10,665 bases of DNA from Candidatus Colimorpha onthohippi (GTDB lineage Bacteria; Bacteroidota; Bacteroidia; Bacteroidales; P3). A program made the translations under genes and the position numbers. Below are positions 1 to 6,421 of this stretch, in pieces. Position 1 is the stretch's first letter; every line of letters starts with the position of its first letter. Location of the stretch: assembly GCA_018064565.1 (NCBI GenBank), contig JAGHVA010000086.1, positions 1 through 10,665 on the forward strand, in the 5' to 3' direction. The notes beneath the pieces are model-generated. The model searched no databases. It was not told the DNA's origin and saw only the letters and a list, made by a program, of their open reading frames with translations.

Positions 1-2
1 GC

Positions 3-1286
3 GCTCTAAAACGTGTGGTGAAAGAAATTTGGGCAGACTTGCGCAGTGGACGCCAGATGAATCGATTGGTGCAAGGCGACGTGGGAAGTGGGAAGACGAT
101 GGTGGCTTTGCAAACCATGCTTTTGGCGGTGGACAATGGTTGCCAGACGTGCATTATGGCACCTACTGAAATCCTTGCGCAACAGCATTACAACAATTTT
201 CAAAAGATGTTGAGTGGCTTGCCGTTGCGTGTGGCGTTGTTGATTGGGAGTGTCAAAGCTGCCGAGAAACGTCAAATCAAAAAGGCTTTGGCGGTTGGTG
301 AGATTGATATCTTGGTGGGGACTCATGCTTTGTTGGAGGATAACGTAGTGTTTGAAAATCTTGGCTATGTGGTTATCGACGAGCAACATCGTTTTGGAGT
401 AGAACAGCGATCCAAGTTGTGGAAAAAGTCAACACCACCCCCACATGTGTTGGTCATGACGGCTACCCCGATACCACGTACACTTGCCATGACACTTTAT
501 AGCGATCTGGATTGCTCTGTTATCGATGAGATGCCACCAGGCAGACAGCCAGTCAAGACTATACACTATACCGACTCTAAACGACTCGTTGTGTTTGAGA
601 TGATGCGTAGAGAGATAGCTCAGGGGCGGCAAGTCTATGTGGTCTATCCTCTTATTGAAGAGTCAGAGAAGTTGGATATCAAAGATTTGATGGATGGCTA
701 CGAAAGCATATCGCGCAGTTTCCCGATGCCACAATATCAGATTAGCATTGTGCATGGAAGAATGGATCCTGATGCCAAAGCTTTCGAGATGGACCGTTTC
801 AAGAAAGGCGAAACGCAGATAATGGTAAGCACTACGGTGATTGAGGTGGGTGTGGATGTTCCTAATGCAACGATGATGGTTATTGAAAACGCTGAACGTT
901 TCGGCTTGTCGCAGCTCCATCAGTTGCGGGGCAGGGTAGGACGTGGTGGAGGATCGTCGTACTGCGTGCTGATGACCAAAGATGATTTGTCGGGCACTGG
1001 TGTGCAACGTATCAGTACTATGTGTAGCACCACCGATGGTTTCAAAATTGCTGAAGCTGATTTGCAATTGCGCGGTCCAGGCGATATTGAGGGTAAAGCG
1101 CAGAGTGGCATTCTCGAACTAAAATTGGCAGATATTGTAGAGGATGAAGATTTGTTGAGTGTGGTATCTAAGCAGGTGGGGATGATTTTGGATGTTGACC
1201 CAGAACTGAATCTTCCTGACAATAGGCTGCTCCGCACATATCTGCGAAAAAATAACAATGCTCCTCAATGGAGTAATATCAGTTAG
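3..1286 (+). CDS. recG: ATP-dependent DNA helicase RecG, C-terminal part (5' end outside window)
   Basis: RecG is a cytoplasmic superfamily 2 helicase that remodels stalled replication forks and Holliday junctions. The reading frame is open from the first bases of the window, giving about 427 residues. The family is usually about 700, so the N-terminal wedge domain lies outside. Visible in order: Walker A GDVGSGKT (75-98), a PTEILAQQH segment, the DEAH-type box DEQH within VVIDEQHRFG, motif III MTATPIPRT, then the second helicase domain with VYPLIEESEK, VHGRMDP, TTVIEVGVDVPNA and motif VI QLRGRVGRG. The RecG-specific AEADLQLRGPGDIEG stretch follows, and the protein ends in QWSNIS, like the usual end of Bacteroidales RecG, so the C-terminus looks intact. 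The next gene's start overlaps its last 29 bases. Identification is firm. Confidence 0.97.
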   Translation, partial: ALKRVVKEIWADLRSGRQMNRLVQGDVGSGKTMVALQTMLLAVDNGCQTCIMAPTEILAQQHYNNFQKMLSGLPLRVALLIGSVKAAEKRQIKKALAVGEIDILVGTHALLEDNVVFENLGYVVIDEQHRFGVEQRSKLWKKSTPPPHVLVMTATPIPRTLAMTLYSDLDCSVIDEMPPGRQPVKTIHYTDSKRLVVFEMMRREIAQGRQVYVVYPLIEESEKLDIKDLMDGYESISRSFPMPQYQISIVHGRMDPDAKAFEMDRFKKGETQIMVSTTVIEVGVDVPNATMMVIENAERFGLSQLHQLRGRVGRGGGSSYCVLMTKDDLSGTGVQRISTMCSTTDGFKIAEADLQLRGPGDIEGKAQSGILELKLADIVEDEDLLSVVSKQVGMILDVDPELNLPDNRLLRTYLRKNNNAPQWSNIS

Positions 1287-1713
1287 TATCATGCTATCGC
1301 TTCAAGCTATAGAACATAATCATTGGCATGACGGACAGCTGCGATTGGCGGCGGTTGATGACAATCGAGATACGGACGATTCGGTGGTAGGGTGTATCGA
1401 TCTTTATAATTTCGACCCCATACATCGCCGGGCTGCTGTCGGTATTACGGTTCGTACCGATTTGCGGCGTTGCCATGTGGGTTCTCAAATGCTCCATCTG
1501 CTTAGTGTGATGGCTTACGATGTGTTGAATATCCATCAGCTATATGCTGATATTAGAATAACCAACCAGCCAAGTATCAATCTCTTTACAAAGGCAGGGT
1601 ACTTGAGGTGTGGTCTGTTTAAGAGTTGGCTTGTGGTAGCTGACGGCTTTGAAGATGTAGTCCGTATGCAGCTGATTCTTGGTGATGATAAAATTATAAA
1701 TCCATTAACATAA
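1258..1713 (+). CDS. GNAT family N-acetyltransferase, apparently N-terminally truncated
   Basis: The 151-aa product resembles the RimJ/RimL/SpeG-like branch of GNAT acetyltransferases, which move an acetyl group from acetyl-CoA to an amine. Supporting segments are QLRL (27-30), VVGCIDLYNFDPIHRRAAVGI (split as VVGCIDLYNF and HRRAAVGI, about 43-63), and NQPSINLFTKAGY (103-115). Homologues I recall begin about 45-50 residues earlier with an IRLRALEPED-type strand that is absent here, because recG occupies that DNA. In the acetyl-CoA loop the usual R-x-x-G-x-G reads RRCHVG (70-75), with His73 in place of a glycine. ATG 1258 overlaps recG; ATG 1291, just after the recG stop, is an alternative start and gives 140 aa. 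The frame is open upstream only to a TGA at 1207. Substrate unknown. It may be a decaying gene or a divergent shortened enzyme. Confidence 0.75.
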   Translation: MLLNGVISVSIMLSLQAIEHNHWHDGQLRLAAVDDNRDTDDSVVGCIDLYNFDPIHRRAAVGITVRTDLRRCHVGSQMLHLLSVMAYDVLNIHQLYADIRITNQPSINLFTKAGYLRCGLFKSWLVVADGFEDVVRMQLILGDDKIINPLT

Positions 1714-1726
1714 AATTGTCATAGTA

Positions 1727-2761
1727 GTGGCTCGTAAGAAAAATAAATCAAGTAGGGTAGTTCTATTGGTGCTGATGGGAATGATCGTGGTATCATGTGT
1801 CGGCGTCTTATATTGGTTGCGTCGCGAGAAAACTGTCAATACCGAGGATGTGCGTATCTTTTTGCCCGACGGCTGTGATTTCGATGGTATGTTGGATACG
1901 TTGAAATCCAACCATTGTCTGTCATCGTTTGAATCATTCAGAGCTATTGCTCAAGCAAGACGTTTTACTACAGTACATGGTGGCTCGTATGTGGTAAGCC
2001 ATAAGATGCCTGTTTTTGATTTGGTGCATAAATTGAGGATAGGTTCTCAGGATCCAATTAGGATTACTATCGGTTCGTATCGATCGTTAACTCGGTTGTG
2101 TGCAGACTTGGGGAAACGATTCAATTTTTCTCAACACGAGTTGTTGCAGTTGCTGCAGTCCGATAGTGTGTGCGAGCAATATGGATTGACAAAAAATACG
2201 ATAATCTCACTCTTTGTCCAAAATTCTTATGACGTATATTGGAACATCTCTCCTCAGGCTTTTGTGAATCGAATGGCTACCGAATATGACCGTTTTTGGA
2301 ATGCCTCGCGGTTGGCGGACTGTCAGGAGTTGAATCTCACACCTGCCGAAGTTACTACGTTGGCATCGATTGTTAAGGAAGAAACTAACAAAAATGATGA
2401 GAAAGCAGATATCGCCAGTGTCTATCTTAACCGCATCCGTCATAAGATACCGTTACAAGCCGATCCTACCGTGCGTTACGCTGTGGGCGATTTCTCATTG
2501 CGCCGAATCCTGAAAATCCATACCGAATGTAAAAGTCCTTATAATACCTATCAGTATATTGGACTTCCTCCAGGACCAATTTGTATCCCATCGGAGTCCA
2601 GTATTGATGCAGTACTTAAAAACAAGCGGACTAAATATCTGTATTTCTGTGCAAAAGATGATTTCTCTGGCTATCACAATTTTGCTGAAACCCTCGATGA
2701 GCATAATGCTAATGCCCGTAAATTCCATAAAGCCCTCAATAACAGAAATATCTATAAATAA
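1727..2761 (+). CDS. mltG: Endolytic murein transglycosylase MltG (YceG-like)
   Basis: MltG cuts nascent peptidoglycan strands at the outer face of the inner membrane and is thought to set glycan chain length. The 344-aa protein has a basic N-terminus (ARKKNKSSR), one membrane segment at about 11-31, and a periplasmic body. The YceG catalytic region is clear: LASIVKEET (212-220) with the likely catalytic Glu219 just before Thr220, then ASVYLNRIRHKIPLQADPTV (230-249), and SPYNTYQYIGLPPGPICIPS (270-289), the family's conserved C-terminal signature. Length is normal. The start is GTG at 1727: an in-frame TAA at 1706 and no ATG between leave it as the only ordinary start before the membrane segment. 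It begins 13 bases after the GNAT stop and probably shares a transcript with recG. Identification is firm. Confidence 0.95.
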   Translation: MARKKNKSSRVVLLVLMGMIVVSCVGVLYWLRREKTVNTEDVRIFLPDGCDFDGMLDTLKSNHCLSSFESFRAIAQARRFTTVHGGSYVVSHKMPVFDLVHKLRIGSQDPIRITIGSYRSLTRLCADLGKRFNFSQHELLQLLQSDSVCEQYGLTKNTIISLFVQNSYDVYWNISPQAFVNRMATEYDRFWNASRLADCQELNLTPAEVTTLASIVKEETNKNDEKADIASVYLNRIRHKIPLQADPTVRYAVGDFSLRRILKIHTECKSPYNTYQYIGLPPGPICIPSESSIDAVLKNKRTKYLYFCAKDDFSGYHNFAETLDEHNANARKFHKALNNRNIYK

Positions 2762-2879
2762 GTAGATAATATAAACTCTAAAATCACTTCAAAATCCTAA
2801 GAAATTAGTTTACATAACCAGTTTTTTGGGTAAGATTTTTAATAAGTTAAATATTATTCAATCAAATTATTGTTTACGT

Positions 2880-3695
2880 ATGAAATTTTACAAATATCTT
2901 GTGGCTGTGACAGTTGTGTTGGTGTCTGTCTTTTTTGGGGCATGCAAAGATGAAGATTTGGCGCAGGATGCTGGTGTGGTGTCGCTTACGCAGGAACAAG
3001 TGCAACAGGGCATTATCGGACTGTGGCGTTTGAATCTCCATAACGATACTGAAGTATTGACAAATGATCGTGTATTTTTGAAATTCAACTCAGACAGTAC
3101 TGCAATAATCTATTTTTGTGTAGGTTTTGATGGTAAAACAAACCCTGCTTTTGTAGAGAATCATTGCACTTATTCGGTAGTTGGTACCGATGTGTCGCTT
3201 TTGATGGAAGATATTCCCGTACTCACATTGCCTATAGATAACCTATCGCATAATCTGCTTTCCGCTACCAATGTGCAATCTACCTTACAGCACGATATGC
3301 TGATTGGCTCTCCTCGGTTAGAATTTACACTTGCAGGCAACTATGGCTTTGATACTGCTATTGTCGGCATGTGGCAAGGCGAGAGTTTTACGGGCGATAG
3401 CACTTTTGGCGTAGCCAACCACCGTTGGGAATATTTGGCTGATGGCTCTTATAATTACTATACCAAAATTGAACAGGCTTGGATTCCTGATCCTACATCG
3501 TCCAACTCTTATTTCCATGTTGTCGGAGACTGGATGGTGTCGTTGTGGACCAATGAACCAGACGACCACATCGAATGTTGGGATCTCAGCATCCTCAACA
3601 ATCTGATGACTTGGACTGCTCGTCGTGATAATCAAAATCCATCGTTGGTCTCAGCGGCCTTTACTATGACACGTGTAGAACCAGTAGAACCATAG
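2880..3695 (+). CDS. Lipoprotein with two tandem lipocalin-like domains
   Basis: A 271-aa predicted lipoprotein of unknown specific role. ATG 2880 is chosen because it gives a clean lipoprotein signal peptide: MKFYKY, a hydrophobic stretch, then lipobox FFGAC with Cys22 followed by KDED, an acidic sequence typical of surface or outer-membrane lipoproteins in Bacteroidota. A longer in-frame start at 2826 would put extra polar residues ahead of it. The mature part seems to hold two similar beta-rich units, each opening with a G-x-W motif: IIGLWRLN (45-52) followed by VFLKFNSDSTAIIYF, and IVGMWQGE (161-168) followed by HRWEYLADGSYNYY. That pattern fits the lipocalin-like domains common in these bacteria, probably arisen by duplication. 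The 118-base gap before it shows no convincing promoter or terminator; a weak TTTG at 2825-2828 has no good -7 partner. No ligand can be deduced. Confidence 0.8.
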   Translation: MKFYKYLVAVTVVLVSVFFGACKDEDLAQDAGVVSLTQEQVQQGIIGLWRLNLHNDTEVLTNDRVFLKFNSDSTAIIYFCVGFDGKTNPAFVENHCTYSVVGTDVSLLMEDIPVLTLPIDNLSHNLLSATNVQSTLQHDMLIGSPRLEFTLAGNYGFDTAIVGMWQGESFTGDSTFGVANHRWEYLADGSYNYYTKIEQAWIPDPTSSNSYFHVVGDWMVSLWTNEPDDHIECWDLSILNNLMTWTARRDNQNPSLVSAAFTMTRVEPVEP

Positions 3696-3740
3696 CAATG
3701 CAACAAAGTTGTGTTGTTGATAACTATTTTATAAAATAAA

Positions 3741-3770
3741 TTGCAGTTTCAATAATAGTTTGTACTTTTG
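3741..3770 (+). promoter_or_regulatory. Bacteroidota-type promoter for pyrE (leaderless)
   Basis: The -7 box TACTTTTG (3763-3770) matches the Bacteroidota consensus TAnnTTTG exactly. A TTG at 3741-3743 lies 19 bases upstream, the expected -33 element and spacing. Transcription should start a few bases after the box, at about 3773-3778, so at or immediately before the pyrE ATG at 3778. An AT-only 12-bp perfect palindrome (3726-3737) sits just upstream of the -33 element. Confidence 0.8.
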
Positions 3771-3777
3771 CAAAATC

Positions 3778-4428
3778 ATGAATACATCTAACTTCGCCGC
3801 AGAGCAGACGGCAAAATTTCTGCTTCAGGTCAAAGCTGTAAAGTTGAACAGCGAGAATCCGTTTACATGGGCATCTGGTCGCAAATCGCCTATATATTGC
3901 GACAACCGAGTTACGCTCTCATACCCCGAGATACGTACCTATATCCGTCAGCAGTTTGAGTCTGTGATACGGGACAATTTTGTCGAACCTGAAGTTATTG
4001 CAGGTGTGGCTACGGGCGGTATTGCACAAGGTGCATTGGTGGCGCAAGAATTGAACAAGCCTTTTGTATATGTACGTTCTGAGGCTAAAAATCATGGTCT
4101 TGCCAATCAGATTGAAGGTGAGATTAGTCCCAACCAGTCTGTAATAGTGGTTGAGGATCTGGTGTCAACAGGTAAAAGCAGTTTGATAGCCGTCAAAGCG
4201 TTGCGTGAGAGAGGTTGCAATGTGTTAGGCATGGTTGCTATTTTTACTTATCAGTTAGATGTGGCTCGCAAAAATTTTGAGGAGGCAGGTGTTGAGTTGC
4301 GTACCCTAACCAATTATGAGACATTGGTGGATGTGGCTTGTCGTGAGAATTATGTCAACGAGTCGCAGATACAGTCGCTCACAGAGTGGCGCTGCAATCC
4401 CGAAAAATGGAGTGATGACCGTATGTAA
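3778..4428 (+). CDS. pyrE: Orotate phosphoribosyltransferase
   Basis: PyrE joins orotate to PRPP to give orotidine 5'-monophosphate, the fifth step of de novo pyrimidine synthesis, in the cytoplasm. The 216-aa product carries the N-terminal substrate segment FTWASGRKSPIYCDNR (29-44), the AGVATGGIAQGALVA stretch (75-89), YVRSEAKNHG (98-107) in the flexible catalytic loop, and the PRPP-binding loop VVEDLVSTGKSS (124-135). The C-terminal LTEWRCNPEKW matches Bacteroidales PyrE. Length is normal for the family. ATG 3778 is chosen over a TTG 18 bases upstream because the TTG lies inside the promoter's -7 region and the extra residues (YFCKI) are unlike the family. With this start the mRNA has almost no 5' leader, which leaves no room for leader-based attenuation. 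It is the first gene of a probable five-gene transcript; the next gene overlaps its end by 14 bases. Confidence 0.97.
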   Translation: MNTSNFAAEQTAKFLLQVKAVKLNSENPFTWASGRKSPIYCDNRVTLSYPEIRTYIRQQFESVIRDNFVEPEVIAGVATGGIAQGALVAQELNKPFVYVRSEAKNHGLANQIEGEISPNQSVIVVEDLVSTGKSSLIAVKALRERGCNVLGMVAIFTYQLDVARKNFEEAGVELRTLTNYETLVDVACRENYVNESQIQSLTEWRCNPEKWSDDRM

Positions 4429-5463
4429 AAAAATGTTGCTGCTGCTGTTGCTGTTTGCAATGGCACTTGGTTTGAATGCACAACGCATTGACAGCATCGC
4501 ATGGCAGATGCAGGGCGATGCGTTGTGCATTACATATCATCTTGATCAGGCAGCCGATATAAGGGTAAGGGTGTCCATCGATGCTGGCAAGACCTATAGC
4601 GATCCTCTTGAGGGGCTAAAGGGCGATGTGGGTAAGAATGTCAACCAGGCTCCAACAAGCGCATTACATCGTCTTTGCTGGCAGAAATTCAGGGCGTCGA
4701 TGTGTGGCTGGTTGATTTTAAGGTTGAAGTTGACGATGGGTCGGCTGTGATATGGGTTGATACGGTTCCTATCGTGATGCTGCCTGTTAAAGGTGGCACG
4801 TTTACTATGGGGTGCACCCAACCAGGTCGGGCGGCTCACGATACTGAAGAGTCGTTGGTTCAGCATGAGGTGACGTTGGACGATTACTATATCGGCAACA
4901 CAGAGGTTACGCAACGGCTGTGGATGGCAGTAATGGATCAGAATCCCTCTATCTACATCGGCAACGATCTCCTGCCTGTAGATCAAGTGTCGTGGAATCA
5001 AATCCAGGTGTTTATTGCTCGTCTCAGCCAAATCACAGGTTATAGGTTTCATCTCCCCACTGAGGCTCAGTGGGAGTATGCCGCCAGAGGTGGCAATCGG
5101 TCTGTTGGCAATCTCTATCCTGGTACCACCGATGCCTTGCAAGATGCGGCATGGTTTTGTGGCAACAGCGGCAACCGTACGCACCCAGTAGCGCAGAAAA
5201 TGCCTAACGAGTTGGGTATTTATGATATGGGTGGTAATGTGGCTGAATGGTGCTCCGACTGGTTCGGAACGTATCCGACCGCTCATCAAAACAACCCCCG
5301 AGGACCTAAGAACGGTGAAAACCGCATCCTCCGCGGAGGAAGTATCAATAGCCCCAGTTGGACATGCGCTGTCCACGATAGGTCATGGTATCTGCCTGAT
5401 TACACCTACGGATGCTATGGATTCCGGTTGGCACTTGACTCGATTGAACGTGATTTGGATTAA
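4415..5463 (+). pseudogene. Formylglycine-generating-enzyme-like (SUMF1 family) secreted protein, frameshifted
   Basis: A sulfatase-modifying-factor family protein split over two frames. The 5' part (from ATG 4415; ATG 4433 is an alternative) encodes a signal peptide of KK, a leucine run and ALGLNA, then a beta-rich domain ending GDVGKNV. In that frame the sequence becomes unlike the family and stops at 4750. The -1 frame continues the domain (PGSNKRITSSLLAEI) and the SUMF1 domain: MLPVKGGTFTMG, HLPTEAQWEYAARGG, DMGGNVAEW, LRGGS and a C-terminal YGFRLA. One missing base near 4643-4646, most simply a C in AACCAGG, explains the break; restoring it gives a 349-aa protein. Near the end only one cysteine (codon 5365-5367) of the pair used by true FGEs is seen, so the intact protein may not have been a sulfatase activator. 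It overlaps pyrE by 14 bases and ends 16 bases before hpt. Either a true pseudogene or a sequencing indel. Confidence 0.85.
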
Positions 5464-5479
5464 ATAACAGTGTTTGATC

Positions 5480-6013
5480 ATGATTAAGGTTTTGGATAAG
5501 TCGTTTAGATGCTACCTCTCAGCTGCTGATATCGCTCAAATTGTAGAACGGTTAGCAGCCGAGATCTCACGAGACTTAAAAGACTTGAACCCGATAATAT
5601 GTCCCGTGCTCAACGGCAGTTTTATGTTTGCTACCGATCTGTTGCGGTCGTTGGATTTTGATCCTGAGATTTCATTTGTCAAATTTCAGTCGTATCAAGG
5701 CACTCAAAGTAGTGCCACCGTTAAAGAGTTGGTGGGATTCCCCGAATCAGTTACGGGGCGTAATGTGCTTATAATCGAAGATATTGTTGAAACGGGGCAC
5801 ACAATGCGTCAAGCTTTGTCTCAGTTGGCAAAGCTTCACCCAGCGAGTGTACGTATCTGTGCCATGGTACGTAAGCCGCAGCTCCTTCAAGCCGATGTTA
5901 AGGTAGATTATGTGGGAAAAGACATCGACAACGAGTTTATAGTAGGCTATGGCCTTGATTATAATGGTTATGGCCGTACCTATCCTGATATTTATCAATT
6001 GGTTGAGCCATGA
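5480..6013 (+). CDS. hpt: Hypoxanthine phosphoribosyltransferase
   Basis: Hpt salvages hypoxanthine (and often guanine) with PRPP to form IMP or GMP in the cytoplasm. The 177-aa product has VLNGSFMFATDL (44-55), SFVKFQSYQGT (65-75) including the flexible-loop SYQ, the PRPP loop IIEDIVETGHTM (98-109), a Lys at RKP (131-133) at the usual base-contacting position, and the C-terminal FIVGYGLDYNGYGRTYPDIY (153-172). All fit Bacteroidales Hpt. ATG 5480 is chosen over a TTG six bases earlier. The PRPP loop normally reads E-D-I-[IV]-D-T-G; here the second acidic residue, the general base in human HPRT (Asp137), is Glu104 (codon 5789-5791). The rest of the site looks intact, so I expect activity, but the change is worth noting. 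It lies 16 bases after the FGE-like gene, and its stop overlaps the next start in an ATGA. Confidence 0.95.
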   Translation: MIKVLDKSFRCYLSAADIAQIVERLAAEISRDLKDLNPIICPVLNGSFMFATDLLRSLDFDPEISFVKFQSYQGTQSSATVKELVGFPESVTGRNVLIIEDIVETGHTMRQALSQLAKLHPASVRICAMVRKPQLLQADVKVDYVGKDIDNEFIVGYGLDYNGYGRTYPDIYQLVEP

Positions 6014-6399
6014 TTATGAAACCTGCGTATTTGCTTGTCTTATGTGCTATTGCTGCTGTCTTACTTTGGGCTGGCTGCTCTAAAGATAAGGATAAGTCTC
6101 CAAAATTTTCTGAGTCGAATCTTATTGGTAAGTGGTCGTCGGGTACCGAGTTTTGGCGCTATGATGCCGACCACAGCGGTCGGACGTGGGATACCGCCGA
6201 CGATGTTAATGAGGATGATGAGACCACGATGCGTTTTGCTTGGAGCCTTGACGGCGATCAACTCAAACATGTGTTTTCGGGTGATGAGGTACATCAAGCA
6301 GTGGCTCAATATTATACGGTCAAGGTGTTGAATGCTACTACTTTGCAGTGGGACGACGGACTTGAGGTCGTTACTTTTACTAAAGTCAAAGTTGACTAA
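6010..6399 (+). CDS. Small lipocalin-like lipoprotein
   Basis: A 129-aa predicted lipoprotein of unknown function. A hydrophobic signal (about 4-20) leads to lipobox LWAGC with Cys23, followed by SKDKDK. The mature part opens with SNLIGKW (36-42), the G-x-W signature of lipocalin-like domains, and continues with alternating strand-like segments (TTMRFAWSLDGDQLKHVF, YYTVKVLNATTLQW). This is the size and layout of the single-domain lipocalin-like lipoproteins common in Bacteroidota. The ATG at 6010 overlaps the hpt TGA in an ATGA, suggesting translational coupling; ATG 6016 (start MKPAY) gives an equally good signal peptide. It ends 22 bases before the AsmA gene. It shares fold type, but no obvious close sequence identity, with the larger lipoprotein at 2880-3695. 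Ligand or partner cannot be inferred. Confidence 0.8.
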   Translation: MIMKPAYLLVLCAIAAVLLWAGCSKDKDKSPKFSESNLIGKWSSGTEFWRYDADHSGRTWDTADDVNEDDETTMRFAWSLDGDQLKHVFSGDEVHQAVAQYYTVKVLNATTLQWDDGLEVVTFTKVKVD

Positions 6400-6421
6400 T
6401 TATTTCTCGGGTTAGGTTGTT

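Noticed and set aside
2826..2879. Upstream start for the two-domain lipoprotein
   Set aside because: It would put 18 extra mostly polar residues ahead of a complete lipoprotein signal peptide that begins at 2880.
3701..3716. Hairpin CAACA/TGTTG after the lipoprotein stop as a terminator
   Set aside because: Only 5 bp, AT-rich and not followed by a T-run; too weak to call.
3760..3777. Upstream TTG start for pyrE
   Set aside because: These codons overlap the -7 promoter box and add residues unlike PyrE N-termini.
4636..4680. Programmed -1 ribosomal frameshift in the FGE-like gene
   Set aside because: The direction would fit, but there is no X-XXY-YYZ slippery heptamer and no evident downstream stimulatory structure; a single-base deletion is simpler.
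4594..5376. A 260-codon open frame on the - strand
   Set aside because: It is antisense to the FGE-like coding region, whose + strand translation has clear family motifs; the antisense product has none.
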